A stretch of 64,000 bases of DNA from Betaproteobacteria bacterium SCN1 (GTDB lineage Bacteria > Pseudomonadota > Gammaproteobacteria > Burkholderiales > Thiobacillaceae), in contig WBSF01000007.1 in the NCBI GenBank assembly GCA_008923315.1, positions 186,001-250,000 on the forward strand. The letters run 5' to 3'. Under the pieces are notes generated by a model. The model did no database searches, was not told the DNA's origin, and was given only the letters and a program-made list of their open reading frames with translations. Each line of letters begins with the position of its first letter. The stretch's first letter is position 1. Made by a program: the position numbers and the translations under genes. Of this stretch, positions 1 through 9,285 are shown in pieces.

Positions 1-930
1 TGGCGCTACATCTTCTTCGTGAACGTACCGGTCGGACTGGTGGCGCTATGGCTGGCATACCGGCACATGCCCGATTACCGGGGCGACGCGCCGCGCCCGC
101 TGGATGTCGTCGGTCTGGCGCTGTTCGGCAGCGGTGCGGCGCTGCTGTCATGGCTGCTGGAAGTTTTCGGCGAGCACACGCTCGACGCGACCTCGGGCGT
201 ATTGCTGCTGTCGCTGAGCCTCGGTTTGTTCGCGGCGTATGCCTGGCATGCCAGGGAAATCGCTCATCCGCTGCTGCGGCTGACGCTGTTTCGCGTGCGG
301 ACTTTCCGCGTGTCGGTGGTGGGCGGTTTTATCACGCGCCTGGGTGTGGGGGGCATGCCATTCCTGCTGCCGCTGCTTTATCAGGTCGGTCTTGGCATGC
401 CGGCCTGGCAGTCGGGCCTGCTGATGATGCCGGTGGCGGCTGCCGCGATCGCGATGAAATTCATCGCGCCGGGCATGCTGGCACGATACGGCTACCGGCG
501 GGTGCTGATCGTGAATACCGTGATGATCGGGATCGTGGTCTGCCTGTTCGCGACAGCGGGGCCGCACACGCCGGTCGCGCTGATCGTCGTGCTGGCGCTG
601 GCAATGGGGTTCTTCAATTCCCTGCAGTACACGAGCATGAACTCGATGGCCTATGCCGACACCGATGCGGCCGATTCGAGCATGGCGAGCACGATCGCCA
701 GTTCGATGCAGCAGATGTCGATGAGCTTCGGGCTGGCCTGCGGCTCGCTGATTGCAGGCGCGTATCTCGGAGGACTGCCGCAGACCGATCAGGCCGCCGT
801 GACGACGGCACTGCACCATGCCTTCCTGACGGTGGGCGGATTGACGATGCTGTCTTCGCTGTCGTTCTGGTCGCTGCGCCCGCGCGACGGTGAAAGCGTC
901 AGCCGCGGCACTGCGCAGATACCGGTCTAG
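1..930 (+). CDS. DHA2/EmrB-type MFS efflux transporter, C-terminal part (5' truncated by window edge)
   Basis: The reading frame is open from the first base and begins inside the motif WRYIFFVNVPVGL, which in 14-helix DHA2 drug/proton antiporters (EmrB family) lies near the sixth helix. About 309 residues are visible, with at least seven hydrophobic helices and a short polar C-terminus after a final WSLRPRDGE-like tail. The family exports hydrophobic drugs across the inner membrane using the proton gradient, usually with an HlyD/EmrA adaptor. The start and any partner gene are outside the window. The GTG at 19 is an internal valine, not a start. A second, decayed EmrB-type gene lies at 58784-59319. 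The substrate cannot be told. Confidence 0.85.
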   Translation, partial: WRYIFFVNVPVGLVALWLAYRHMPDYRGDAPRPLDVVGLALFGSGAALLSWLLEVFGEHTLDATSGVLLLSLSLGLFAAYAWHAREIAHPLLRLTLFRVRTFRVSVVGGFITRLGVGGMPFLLPLLYQVGLGMPAWQSGLLMMPVAAAAIAMKFIAPGMLARYGYRRVLIVNTVMIGIVVCLFATAGPHTPVALIVVLALAMGFFNSLQYTSMNSMAYADTDAADSSMASTIASSMQQMSMSFGLACGSLIAGAYLGGLPQTDQAAVTTALHHAFLTVGGLTMLSSLSFWSLRPRDGESVSRGTAQIPV

Positions 931-940
931 GGGTTGGACG

Positions 941-1780
941 CTAGGCCGCCTCGCTCTGCGCCCACACCATGTTCTGGTAAAGCAGCGTCGAGATGACGAG
1001 CGTCTCCTGACTGCCGATCGAATCGAAGGAAAGTCCGTGCAGCACCTCGGGTTTTGCATTGTCGGCGCGCGACGTATTCACCGAGCGTATCGTGCTGCCC
1101 ATGGTCAGCATGTGTTCGGTGTCGGCGATCTTGACGCGGAAATTGAGCGTAAGGGGATCGCCCACTTCACCGATCCTGCTGTTTGCCGAGATCAGCACGC
1201 CGCCGAGACTGATGTCGCGCGCAACGCAGGCCACGCCACGACCGTTTTCGGTCGTGGCGTGGCAGATGATGTTGGTACGGCCGCGCGGACTGGCGCGCAC
1301 GATCATGCCGCGTACCGCCTTGGGATAGCTCAGGTGAATGTGCGGGTAGGGCGTATTGGTTACCCGCTTCGCGCTGGCGGCAAACGCATAGGCGCTTTTG
1401 CCGCTGAAGAGCCGGACCACGAAATCCTGGCCTTCGCGTATCAGCAGCATGCTGCCGTTGACCACCGGCGTGGTCACGATGAGGCTCTGCCCTTCGAGAT
1501 AGCCGATCAGGGTCACGATGCAGCGGGGCTGTTCCAGATCGGACTGGACCTGGAGCTGGATCGAGTCGCCGATCGCCAGCCCGATCTGGCTCAGCGAACA
1601 GCCGTTCGCATCGCGCGCCAGGGCGGGCTCGGCCTTGTCTGATTTGAACGAGGAGTCATCGAGACGGGTGGACACGTTTCGTTTGCCGGGCCAGGTTGAG
1701 TCGGAAAAAATCGTTGCCTTGTATCGGTTCGAGTCGTTTGCACAGGACAGCGGATCGCTGCTCCGCACAGTCTTCAACAC
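941..1780 (-). CDS. PilZ-domain protein with YcgR-like N-terminal domain (c-di-GMP receptor)
   Basis: The protein has up to 279 residues. Residues about 65-150 look like the beta-barrel YcgR/PilZN domain, and residues about 155-270 are a PilZ domain. Both c-di-GMP binding signatures are present: RASPR (RxxxR) at 162-166 and DISLGG (DxSxxG) at 189-194. Such proteins sense c-di-GMP and slow flagellar rotation or regulate exopolysaccharide and pili. No flagellar genes are nearby, so the target is unknown. It converges on the efflux gene, with an 11-base gap. The GTG start at 1780 gives a polar 35-residue leader with no clear ribosome site; a second GTG at 1675 is a reasonable alternative start. 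Confidence 0.82.
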   Translation of the reverse strand: MLKTVRSSDPLSCANDSNRYKATIFSDSTWPGKRNVSTRLDDSSFKSDKAEPALARDANGCSLSQIGLAIGDSIQLQVQSDLEQPRCIVTLIGYLEGQSLIVTTPVVNGSMLLIREGQDFVVRLFSGKSAYAFAASAKRVTNTPYPHIHLSYPKAVRGMIVRASPRGRTNIICHATTENGRGVACVARDISLGGVLISANSRIGEVGDPLTLNFRVKIADTEHMLTMGSTIRSVNTSRADNAKPEVLHGLSFDSIGSQETLVISTLLYQNMVWAQSEAA

Positions 1781-2044
1781 TTATCGGCCAACTTGCCGTC
1801 ACATTTTAGCGACAGCCTCAATCTCACATAACAAATTGTTTTAAAAACATTTTTAAACGGCTCGCCATAAGCGGTGTCGTTCATCGGCGACGTTTTACCG
1901 TGCCAGATCCTATGGGACAAACATTAACTGCCTGTTTACACAGTCTTTTGCGTACTGGCCCGCGGTTTGCAAAGCCATGGTCTGCGTTCATCCGGACGCA
2001 CCCCACCAGAGTGTTTCACCCCGCATTTTTTAAGAGAGACCGAC
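1781..2044. promoter_or_regulatory. Divergent intergenic region with AT-rich palindromic motif
   Basis: This is the spacer between the minus-strand PilZ gene and the plus-strand bactofilin gene. It contains an AT-rich core (about 1800-1860) with the palindrome AACAAATTGTT inside TCACATAACAAATTGTTT (1824-1841). An almost identical string occurs at 20514-20531 in another regulatory region. An AAGAGAG ribosome site precedes the bactofilin start. No convincing -35/-10 pair could be assigned. Confidence 0.4.
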
Positions 2045-2626
2045 ATGCTGAAGACCTTCATGCAGCCTGGATCATCCGCCCATGGCCGAACCGAATCCTC
2101 CCGCCACAATACACCCGCATCGGCCGTCGGGCGCACCGTCGAGCCGCGCCCGACGGAAACGCTCCGCAATGAACCGTCCATCGACAATGCAAAATCCGCA
2201 CCCAACGATGAAGGCAGCAAACTGATCGTCGGCCCCAACATCAAGCTGAAAGGCTCGGAAATCACCGATTGCGAAATCCTGGTGGTGGAAGGTCGCGTGG
2301 AGGCCTCGATGAACAGCCGCGACATCCGCATCGCGGAAGGCGGCGTGTTCGCCGGCACGGCGGAGATCGACGTCGCCGAAGTCCGCGGCACCTTCGAAGG
2401 CGAGCTGACCGCGCGCAAGCGACTCGTCGTATATGCCACCGGCCGCGTCAGCGGCACGATCCGCTACGGCGCCATGATGATCGAGGAAGGCGGCGTCATC
2501 AGCGGCAACGTCGCCCGCCACGACGGCACCGCGGCCAAGGCTGCCTCCGGCAAGCCGGAACAGGCCGATGCGGCGTCCAATCTGGAACAGTTGTCGAACG
2601 CACGCAGCGCAGCCCGCGCCTCGTGA
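2045..2626 (+). CDS. Bactofilin (polymer-forming cytoskeletal protein)
   Basis: This is a 193-residue protein with a polar N-terminus (about 1-58), a bactofilin core (about 59-160) and a polar C-terminal tail. The core shows the expected short beta-helix repeat pattern, for example LIVGPNIKLKGSEI, LVVEGRVEA, IRIAEGGVFAG, EVRGTFEGEL and MIEEGGVISGNV. Bactofilins self-assemble without nucleotide into filaments that act as scaffolds for cell-wall or polar machinery. The ATG at 2045 was chosen because AAGAGAG lies 6-8 bases upstream; an in-frame ATG at 1967 would add residues unlike the family. It is apparently monocistronic, with no adjacent M23 peptidase gene as is often seen. Confidence 0.88.
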   Translation: MLKTFMQPGSSAHGRTESSRHNTPASAVGRTVEPRPTETLRNEPSIDNAKSAPNDEGSKLIVGPNIKLKGSEITDCEILVVEGRVEASMNSRDIRIAEGGVFAGTAEIDVAEVRGTFEGELTARKRLVVYATGRVSGTIRYGAMMIEEGGVISGNVARHDGTAAKAASGKPEQADAASNLEQLSNARSAARAS

Positions 2627-2840
2627 GCCCGTATCCGCAGCGAAGCGTCTTTCGCCAGGCGGCGCAAGACGCGGCGGGCGCGGGCACGCCCAGCCGCAAT
2701 TTTTTGCGGTTCGGCGCGCGCAGGGTGCGAATGCGGCTGGGCATGCTCGACGGTGCAGGGGCGACGGCGCGCCAGCCCCCCGGCATGCGTCCGGAAAGGC
2801 CGGCCCTCGCGCCGCGCCGGGGTCGCGGCCTCGAAAAAAC

Positions 2841-3581
2841 CTAGAGCTTGGCGCTGCGTCCGCCGTCCACCGCGAGAATCTGGCCGGTGACGAAAGGCGC
2901 GTCCTTGGCGAAAAAGCGCACGGCGAGCGCAATATCGTTGGGTTCGCCCGCGTGTTTCAGCATGGTGTGCGAAACGATGCGCTGGCGCGACACCTCGTCG
3001 AAGTTGGGATCGTCTTCGGGCCACGCAATCGGACCGGGCGCGATGCCGTTGACGCGGACTTCGGGTGCAAGTTCGCGTGCCAGCGACTTGGTCAGGCCGA
3101 CCAGTCCGGCCTTGGCGACGGAATAGACGACATAGCTCTTCATCGGCCGTTCGGCGTGGATGTCGGTGATGTTGATGATGCAGCCGCGGCGCTTCCGCAA
3201 TTCGGGCGCGGCGGCCTGCGACAGGAACAGCGGCGCCTTGAGGTTGCTGCCCATGAGATCGAGCCAGTCCTTTTCGGTGATGTCGCCGACTGGCGTGGGG
3301 TAGAAACTCGACGCGTTGTTGAGCAGCACATCCAGCCCGCCGAAGGTGGCCACGGTCTGGTTGATCAGCGCGGGCAGGCCGCCGATGTCGAGCAGGTCGG
3401 CCTGGATCAGCGCGACGGAATCGGGCCGCAGCGCATTGAGTTCGGCCTGCAGCGCGCGCGCATCGCCGGCCGAGCTGCGGTAATGGATCATCAGCCGGGC
3501 GCCCGCCGCATGCAGCAGACGCGCCGACGCGGCGCCCACCCGCCGGGCCCCGCCGGTGATCAGCACGACTTTGCCATGCAT
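2841..3581 (-). CDS. Pteridine reductase-like short-chain dehydrogenase (FolM/PTR1 type)
   Basis: This 246-residue SDR probably reduces dihydrobiopterin or dihydrofolate with NADPH in the cytoplasm. The cofactor motif TGGARRVG (9-16) carries the arginine pair typical of pteridine reductases rather than the usual TGxxxGIG. NNASSFYPTP (88-97) is a pteridine-reductase signature. The catalytic set is D140, Y153 and K157: the aspartate 13 residues before the tyrosine replaces the usual SDR serine, as in PTR1. The C-terminus is GQILAVDGGRSAKL. It is transcribed divergently from the MidA-like gene from a shared promoter region. Confidence 0.85.
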   Translation of the reverse strand: MHGKVVLITGGARRVGAASARLLHAAGARLMIHYRSSAGDARALQAELNALRPDSVALIQADLLDIGGLPALINQTVATFGGLDVLLNNASSFYPTPVGDITEKDWLDLMGSNLKAPLFLSQAAAPELRKRRGCIINITDIHAERPMKSYVVYSVAKAGLVGLTKSLARELAPEVRVNGIAPGPIAWPEDDPNFDEVSRQRIVSHTMLKHAGEPNDIALAVRFFAKDAPFVTGQILAVDGGRSAKL

Positions 3582-3600
3582 CGGAGTTCGCCTATATAGT
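3571..3600 (+). promoter_or_regulatory. Predicted sigma70 promoter for the MidA-like gene
   Basis: TTGCCA (3571-3576) and TATAGT (3595-3600) are separated by 18 bases, placing the start of transcription about 25 bases before the ATG at 3632. The same TATATA core could serve the minus-strand pteridine reductase gene. It overlaps the first codons of that gene, so the two divergent genes may compete for polymerase. Confidence 0.4.
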
Positions 3601-3631
3601 CGAAGGATTCCGCATTATCCATGAACCCGCC

Positions 3632-4777
3632 ATGCTGCCCACCCCCAGCCCCGACGCGCTGGCCCACAGCCGGCACGTCAGCGCCCACATCGCCGCGCTG
3701 ATCGAGGCCGCGGACGGCTGGATTCCGTTCTCGCGCTACATGGAAGCGGCGCTTTACGCGCCCGGTCTCGGCTATTACGCCGCCGGCGCCACCAAGTTCG
3801 GCTGGTCAGGCGATTTCACCACTGCGCCCGAGATCACCCCCCTGTTCGGTCGCACCCTGGCGCGCGCGATCGTCCCCGCACTCGCGGCCACCGGAGGCGA
3901 TATCCTGGAGCTCGGCGCCGGCAGCGGGCGGCTGGCCGCCGATCTGCTCGGCGAACTGGCACATCTGGACGCGCTGCCCGCACGCTACGCCATCCTGGAA
4001 CCCAGCCCCGATCTGGCGGCGCGACAACGCATGCTGCTCGCCGAGGCCCATCCGCACCTGCTGTCGCGGCTATGCTGGCTGGATACGCTGCCCGATACGT
4101 TCAACGGCGTGATTCTGGGCAACGAAGTGCTCGATGCCCTGCCGGTCGACGTGGTGCGCTGGACCGACACCGGCGCGCTGGCACGCGGCGCGACGTACGA
4201 CAACGGCCGCTTCGTCTGGCAGGACCGTCCGCTCGGCAACGATGCGGTGCGCGCGCGCGCCGCAACGCTCGCGCTCGCCCCCGGCTACGTCTCCGAGATC
4301 GGGCTGGCCGCCGAAGGGCTGATGCATGCCCTCGCCGCCAGTCTCGAAAACGGCCTGATCCTCATGCTGGACTACGGCTTCGAAGCGGGCGTCTACTACC
4401 ATCCGCAACGCTATATGGGTACGCTGCGCGCGCACTACCGTCACCATGCGCTCGACGATCCGTTCTACCTGCCCGGCCTGTGCGATCTCACCGCGCACGT
4501 CGATTTCAGCGCAATCGCCCGTGCGGGGACGGCCGCCGGACTGCGGCTCGCGGGCTATGCCAGCCAGGCGCACTTCCTGATCGGCAGCGGACTCACGGAA
4601 TTGTTGACGGATATTTCGCCGGAGGATACGGCCGCCTGGCTGCCGCAGACCAACGCCGTGCAGCGGCTGGTGTCGCCGGCGGAAATGGGCGAGCTGTTCA
4701 AGGTGATCGCGCTGACCAAGGGTGCAATACCGCCGCTTGCCGGCTTCGCGCGCGGCGACCGGCAGCACAGGCTCTAA
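3632..4777 (+). CDS. MidA/NDUFAF7-family SAM-dependent methyltransferase (COG1565)
   Basis: This is a 381-residue class I methyltransferase. Near the N-terminus it has the family pattern FSRYMEAALYAPGLGYYAAG, followed by GDFTTAPEI and the SAM-binding ELGAGSGRLAADLL (about residues 91-104). The acidic GNEVLDALPVDVV element is also characteristic. The mitochondrial homologue NDUFAF7 dimethylates an arginine of complex I subunit NDUFS2; the bacterial target is not established. Its stop overlaps the stop of the convergent corC gene by four bases. The window shows no respiratory complex I genes to support a specific role. Confidence 0.85.
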   Translation: MLPTPSPDALAHSRHVSAHIAALIEAADGWIPFSRYMEAALYAPGLGYYAAGATKFGWSGDFTTAPEITPLFGRTLARAIVPALAATGGDILELGAGSGRLAADLLGELAHLDALPARYAILEPSPDLAARQRMLLAEAHPHLLSRLCWLDTLPDTFNGVILGNEVLDALPVDVVRWTDTGALARGATYDNGRFVWQDRPLGNDAVRARAATLALAPGYVSEIGLAAEGLMHALAASLENGLILMLDYGFEAGVYYHPQRYMGTLRAHYRHHALDDPFYLPGLCDLTAHVDFSAIARAGTAAGLRLAGYASQAHFLIGSGLTELLTDISPEDTAAWLPQTNAVQRLVSPAEMGELFKVIALTKGAIPPLAGFARGDRQHRL

Positions 4778-5637
4778 ACCAGCGGCAGCTGCGCGTCGGC
4801 TTCCTCGGGCTGCAGGCGTACGACACGCACGGCGTGCAGGCGACGGCTGTCGGCGCGCAGCACGGTGAACTGGAAACCGTCGAACTGCACCGCCTCGCCG
4901 CGCTTGGGCAGATGCCCGAAACGCGACACGACCAGCCCGCCGACGGTATCGAATTCCTCGTCGGAGAACTGCGCGCCCATGATCTGGTTGAAATCGGCGA
5001 TTTCGGTGCCGGCCTTCACGCGGAAGACATGGTCCTTTTCGCGGATGATGTTGTCTTCGGTCTCGTCGAAGTCGTATTCGTCTTCGATGTCGCCGACGAT
5101 CTGTTCGAGTACGTCCTCGATGGTGACCAGACCCGCGACGCCGCCGTATTCATTCACGACGATGGCGATGTGGTTGCGGTTGGAGCGGAATTCCTTCAGC
5201 AGCACGTTGAGCCGCTTGGACTCCGGGATGAACACGGCCGGGCGCAGCATCCCGCGGATGTCGTCGTCGGATTCGGCATAGTGGCGGAGCAGATCCTTGG
5301 CAAGCAGGATGCCGATGACGTCGTCGCGGTCCTTGTCGATGACGGGAAAACGCGAGTGTGCGGTCTCGACGACGAAGGGAATGAACTGTGTCGGAGGATC
5401 GTTGATGTCGATCACGTCCATCTGCGCGCGCGGAATCATGATCTCGCCGACGCGCATTTCGGATACCTGCAGCACGCCCTCGATCATCGCCAGGGCGTCG
5501 GCATCCATCAGATTGTTCTCGTAGGCGCCGTGCAGCAGTTCGATCAACTGCTCGCGGTCTTCGGGTTCGCGCATCAGCCAGTGGGAGAGGCGCTCTAGCA
5601 GGCTGGGCCTGTGACTGGGACTACTGTCGGACTCCAT
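4774..5637 (-). CDS. corC: CorC/HlyC-type CBS-domain protein (magnesium/cobalt efflux accessory)
   Basis: This 287-residue soluble protein has two CBS domains (about 65-190), starting with VGEIMIPRAQMDVID, and a C-terminal CorC/HlyC transporter-associated domain (about 205-280, VGGLVVSRFGHLPKRGE). It lacks the DUF21 membrane domain, as in E. coli YbeX. It is associated with Mg/Co homeostasis and, in more recent work on YbeX, ribosome maintenance. It lies directly downstream of ybeY in the conserved block miaB-ybeZ-ybeY-ybeX. The lnt gene that usually follows is missing here, where a convergent methyltransferase gene ends instead. Confidence 0.9.
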   Translation of the reverse strand: MESDSSPSHRPSLLERLSHWLMREPEDREQLIELLHGAYENNLMDADALAMIEGVLQVSEMRVGEIMIPRAQMDVIDINDPPTQFIPFVVETAHSRFPVIDKDRDDVIGILLAKDLLRHYAESDDDIRGMLRPAVFIPESKRLNVLLKEFRSNRNHIAIVVNEYGGVAGLVTIEDVLEQIVGDIEDEYDFDETEDNIIREKDHVFRVKAGTEIADFNQIMGAQFSDEEFDTVGGLVVSRFGHLPKRGEAVQFDGFQFTVLRADSRRLHAVRVVRLQPEEADAQLPLV

Positions 5638-5639
5638 GG

Positions 5640-6079
5640 TCAGGATGTATAGGGACTGGGAATACGGAACCTTTTCAGTATAACGGCTTCGCGCGTTTCC
5701 ATGATGCCGGCGTCCACGGGGTCGACATGATCGTAACCTTGCAGATGCAGCACACCGTGGACGGTCATGTGCGCGTAATGATGTTGAAGCGTTTTACCCT
5801 GTTCGCGCGCCTCGCGTTCGACCACCGGCGCGCAGATCACCACGTCGCCGCCGAGCATGCCCGGCGAAATCTCACCGTACTCGAACGTAAGCACGTTGGG
5901 CACATAGGTCTTGCCGCGGAAATTCCGGTTCAGCGCGCGCGCCTCGTCGGCATCGACGAGGCGCACCGTGATCACCGCCGCGCGCTCCAGGGCGGCGGCC
6001 ACCCAGCGGCGAATCTGCGCGCGGCCGGGCAGGACGTCCGCCTCGCTGGCGTATTGCACCGACAGGCTGAGCCCGGGAT

Positions 6080-6083
<4 letters not shown>
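5640..6083 (-). CDS. ybeY: Endoribonuclease YbeY (rRNA maturation factor)
   Basis: This 147-residue metalloprotein carries the zinc-binding signature HMTVHGVLHLQGYDH (H-x3-H-x5-H plus GYDH), and NVLTFEYG earlier in the chain. YbeY takes part in 16S rRNA 3'-end maturation and 70S quality control in the cytoplasm. The start overlaps the end of ybeZ by four bases, indicating translational coupling. Two bases separate its stop from the corC start, so the block is a tight operon. Confidence 0.94.
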
Positions 6084-7032
<949 letters not shown>

Positions 7033-7036
<4 letters not shown>

Positions 7037-8373
7037 GCAGCCACGCTTTCCCGCGCCACGATCTCGCCGCGCAGGCTGTGCGGCAGCGCCTCGGTCACGC
7101 GCACGTCGACGAACTGGCCGACGAGTCGCGCCGCGCCGGGGAAGTTGACGATGCGGTTGTTGTCGGTGCGGCCGGCGAGCTCGTCCGCGTTCTTGCGCGC
7201 ATGGCCTTCGACCAGCACGCGCTGCACGGTGCCGACCATGGCGCGGTTGACGACCTGCGCCTGCGCCTCGATCTGCGCCTGCAGTTGCATCAGCCGCTGG
7301 GTTTTGGTTTCCGCGCTGACATCGTCGGGATAGTCCGATGCGGGCGTGCCGGGCCGCTTGCTGTAGATGAAGGAGAAGCTGGCGTCGAAATCCAGCTCCT
7401 CGATGAGTTTCATGGTCGCAGCGAAATCGGCCTCGGTCTCGCCGGGAAAGCCGACGATGAAATCCGACGACAGGCACAGGTCGGGGCGCTGCTCCCTCAA
7501 TTTGCGAACAATCGATTTGAATTCGAGCACGGTGTGGCCGCGCTTCATCGCCGCCAGGATGCGGTCCGAACCGGACTGCACCGGCAGATGCAGGTGCGAG
7601 ACCAGTTTGGGCAGCGTGCCGTAGCAGGCGATGAGCCGCTCGGTCATTTCGCGCGGGTGACTCGTCGTGTAGCGAATGCGTTCAATGCCGGGAATTTCGT
7701 GCACGACTTCGAGGAGCAGCGCGAAATCGGCGATCTCGCCGTCGTGCATCGCACCGCGATAGGCATTGACGTTCTGGCCGAGCAGGGTCACTTCCTTCAC
7801 GCCCTGTTCCGCCAGCCGCGCAACTTCGGCGATGACGTCATCGAACGGCCGCGAGACTTCCTCACCGCGCGTGTAGGGCACCACGCAGAAGGTACAGTAC
7901 TTGGAGCAGCCCTCCATGATCGACACGAAGGCCGCGCCGCCCTCGACCCGCGCGGGCGGCAGGTGGTCGAATTTCTCGATCTCGGGAAAGCTGATGTCGA
8001 CCTGCGGGCGGCCGGTCTCGCGTTTCTTCGCGATGAGTTCGGGCAGGCGGTGCAGGGTCTGCGGGCCGAAGACCACGTCGACATACGGCGCGCGCGCGAC
8101 GATGGCCGCGCCTTCCTGGCTGGCGACGCAGCCGCCCACGCCGATGACCACGTTGGGGTTGGCCTGCTTGTACTGGCGTACCCGGCCCAGGTCATGGAAT
8201 ACCTTTTCCTGCGCCTTTTCGCGCACCGAGCAAGTGTTGAACAGGATCACGTCGGCGTCTGCGGGCGTGGCGGTCTTGACATAGCCTTCGGCCGCGCCGA
8301 GCACATCGGCCATCTTGTCCGAGTCGTACTCGTTCATCTGACAGCCGAAAGTTTTGATGTAGATCTTTTTCAT
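7033..8373 (-). CDS. miaB: tRNA-2-methylthio-N6-dimethylallyladenosine synthase MiaB
   Basis: This 446-residue radical-SAM methylthiotransferase adds the 2-methylthio group to i6A37 of tRNAs reading codons starting with U. The N-terminal MTTase domain has the cluster cysteines in [23 protein letters not shown] and [10 protein letters not shown]. The radical-SAM motif is CSKYCTFC within [20 protein letters not shown]-terminal TRAM domain (about 375-440) binds tRNA. It is the first gene of the miaB-ybeZ-ybeY-corC block, and the next gene overlaps its stop. The length is normal for the family. Confidence 0.96.
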
Positions 8374-8437
8374 GGCGCCGGGGCAGTGGATAGACTGGGG
8401 GCGAAGACTGCCGGCGCGATCCGGCAGGCGGGAATTC

Positions 8438-8514
8438 TGGTGGTGATGGGCAGACTTGAACTGCCGACCCCCGGATTATGAATCCGATGCTCTAACCGAC
8501 TGAGCTACATCACC
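8438..8514 (-). tRNA. tRNA-Met (CAT), elongator type
   Basis: On the minus strand the acceptor GGTGATG pairs with CATCACC, the discriminator is A, and the CCA end is encoded (8438-8440). The D arm is GCTC/GAGC. The anticodon loop is TTCATAA with anticodon CAT at 8478-8480. The T arm has the usual TTCAAGT loop. A CAT anticodon could in principle be tRNA-Ile2 after lysidine modification, but the overall sequence resembles elongator tRNA-Met more. It lies upstream of miaB on the same strand. Confidence 0.93.
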
Positions 8515-8596
8515 ATTTTCTGCGCGACGGGTCGCGGGAAGCCGCGCATTCTAGCCGAGCGCCCCGTACGCTGTCAAAATCCGGTGCCGCCCCTTC

Positions 8597-9151
8597 TCAT
8601 TGCGGCCGCAATTTTGCCAGCTCGTCCAGCAGGCTGATCATGAGTCCGCGCCCCAGCGGCCCCATGCCGGCAACCAGCGGGTCGGCGTCGCGTTCACCGT
8701 TGACCAGCCGTCGCATCCGGCCGCCGAGCAGAGCCATGTCGCCACCCGCCTTCATCATCTGCTCGGCCATGTTTGCAAGTACTGACATCGCCTGCGCGTC
8801 GCCGCGGGCCGAGGCATCGATGAGCGCCGCCAGCCCTGGCGCCGCCGCGCTGCCGTCCGGCTGCGCATTCAGCGGCGGCAGGGTCGCGGGATTGTCCAGC
8901 CCGCGCAGGATGGCGTCGAGCAGGATGCCGTCCTCCTCGTCCAGGCCCAGCTTGATCGACGGATCGCGGCGGCCCTCGACGACGTGGCGCAGCGCCCCGA
9001 CCAGGCGCGCCCAGCCGGCCTGCTCGGCAGCGTCGAGCTGCTTCATCAGGTCGGGCAACTGGCTGCGGTCGCGCAGCGCGTTGACGACGGCGTGGATGAA
9101 CCCGGCGTGGACGCGCAGGACCTGTTCGACGGCGGGGGGGAGTTGGGCCAT
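8597..9151 (-). CDS. Conserved-looking hypothetical protein, helical, 184 residues
   Basis: The family is not recognised. It is a 184-residue soluble protein without signal peptide or membrane helix, predicted mostly alpha-helical, rich in Ala, Leu, Asp and Gly. It starts MAQLPPAVEQVLRVHAGF and ends SLLDELAKLRPQ. Codon usage is like the surrounding core genes, which favours a real gene. The start at 9151 sits directly against an array of seventeen 7-bp repeats, so the upstream mRNA is repeated CTCACCG with no recognisable ribosome site. It may be cotranscribed with gluQ upstream. Confidence 0.65.
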   Translation of the reverse strand: MAQLPPAVEQVLRVHAGFIHAVVNALRDRSQLPDLMKQLDAAEQAGWARLVGALRHVVEGRRDPSIKLGLDEEDGILLDAILRGLDNPATLPPLNAQPDGSAAAPGLAALIDASARGDAQAMSVLANMAEQMMKAGGDMALLGGRMRRLVNGERDADPLVAGMGPLGRGLMISLLDELAKLRPQ

Positions 9152-9154
9152 GTT

Positions 9155-9273
9155 CGGTGAGCGGTGAGCGGTGAGCGGTGAGCGGTGAGCGGTGAGCGGT
9201 GAGCGGTGAGCGGTGAGCGGTGAGCGGTGAGCGGTGAGCGGTGAGCGGTGAGCGGTGAGCGGTGAGCGGTGAG
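9155..9273. repeat. Tandem heptanucleotide repeat, 17 perfect copies of CGGTGAG
   Basis: There are seventeen uninterrupted identical 7-bp units (119 bases), read as CTCACCG on the minus strand. They fill the space between the end of gluQ and the start codon of the 184-residue gene, ending three bases before its ATG. Because 7 is not a multiple of 3, changing copy number would shift any frame read through the array. Such short repeats mutate by slipped-strand mispairing. The array leaves no normal Shine-Dalgarno sequence for the downstream gene. Confidence 0.97.
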
Positions 9274-9285
9274 TAGATTGTCGGG

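Noticed and set aside
2627-2840. Plus-strand extension frames after bactofilin
   Set aside because: They are Arg/Gly/Ala-rich shadows with no ribosome site or motif; the 214-base interval appears non-coding.
9155-9273. CRISPR array
   Set aside because: The units are 7 bases with no spacers, and no cas genes are present.
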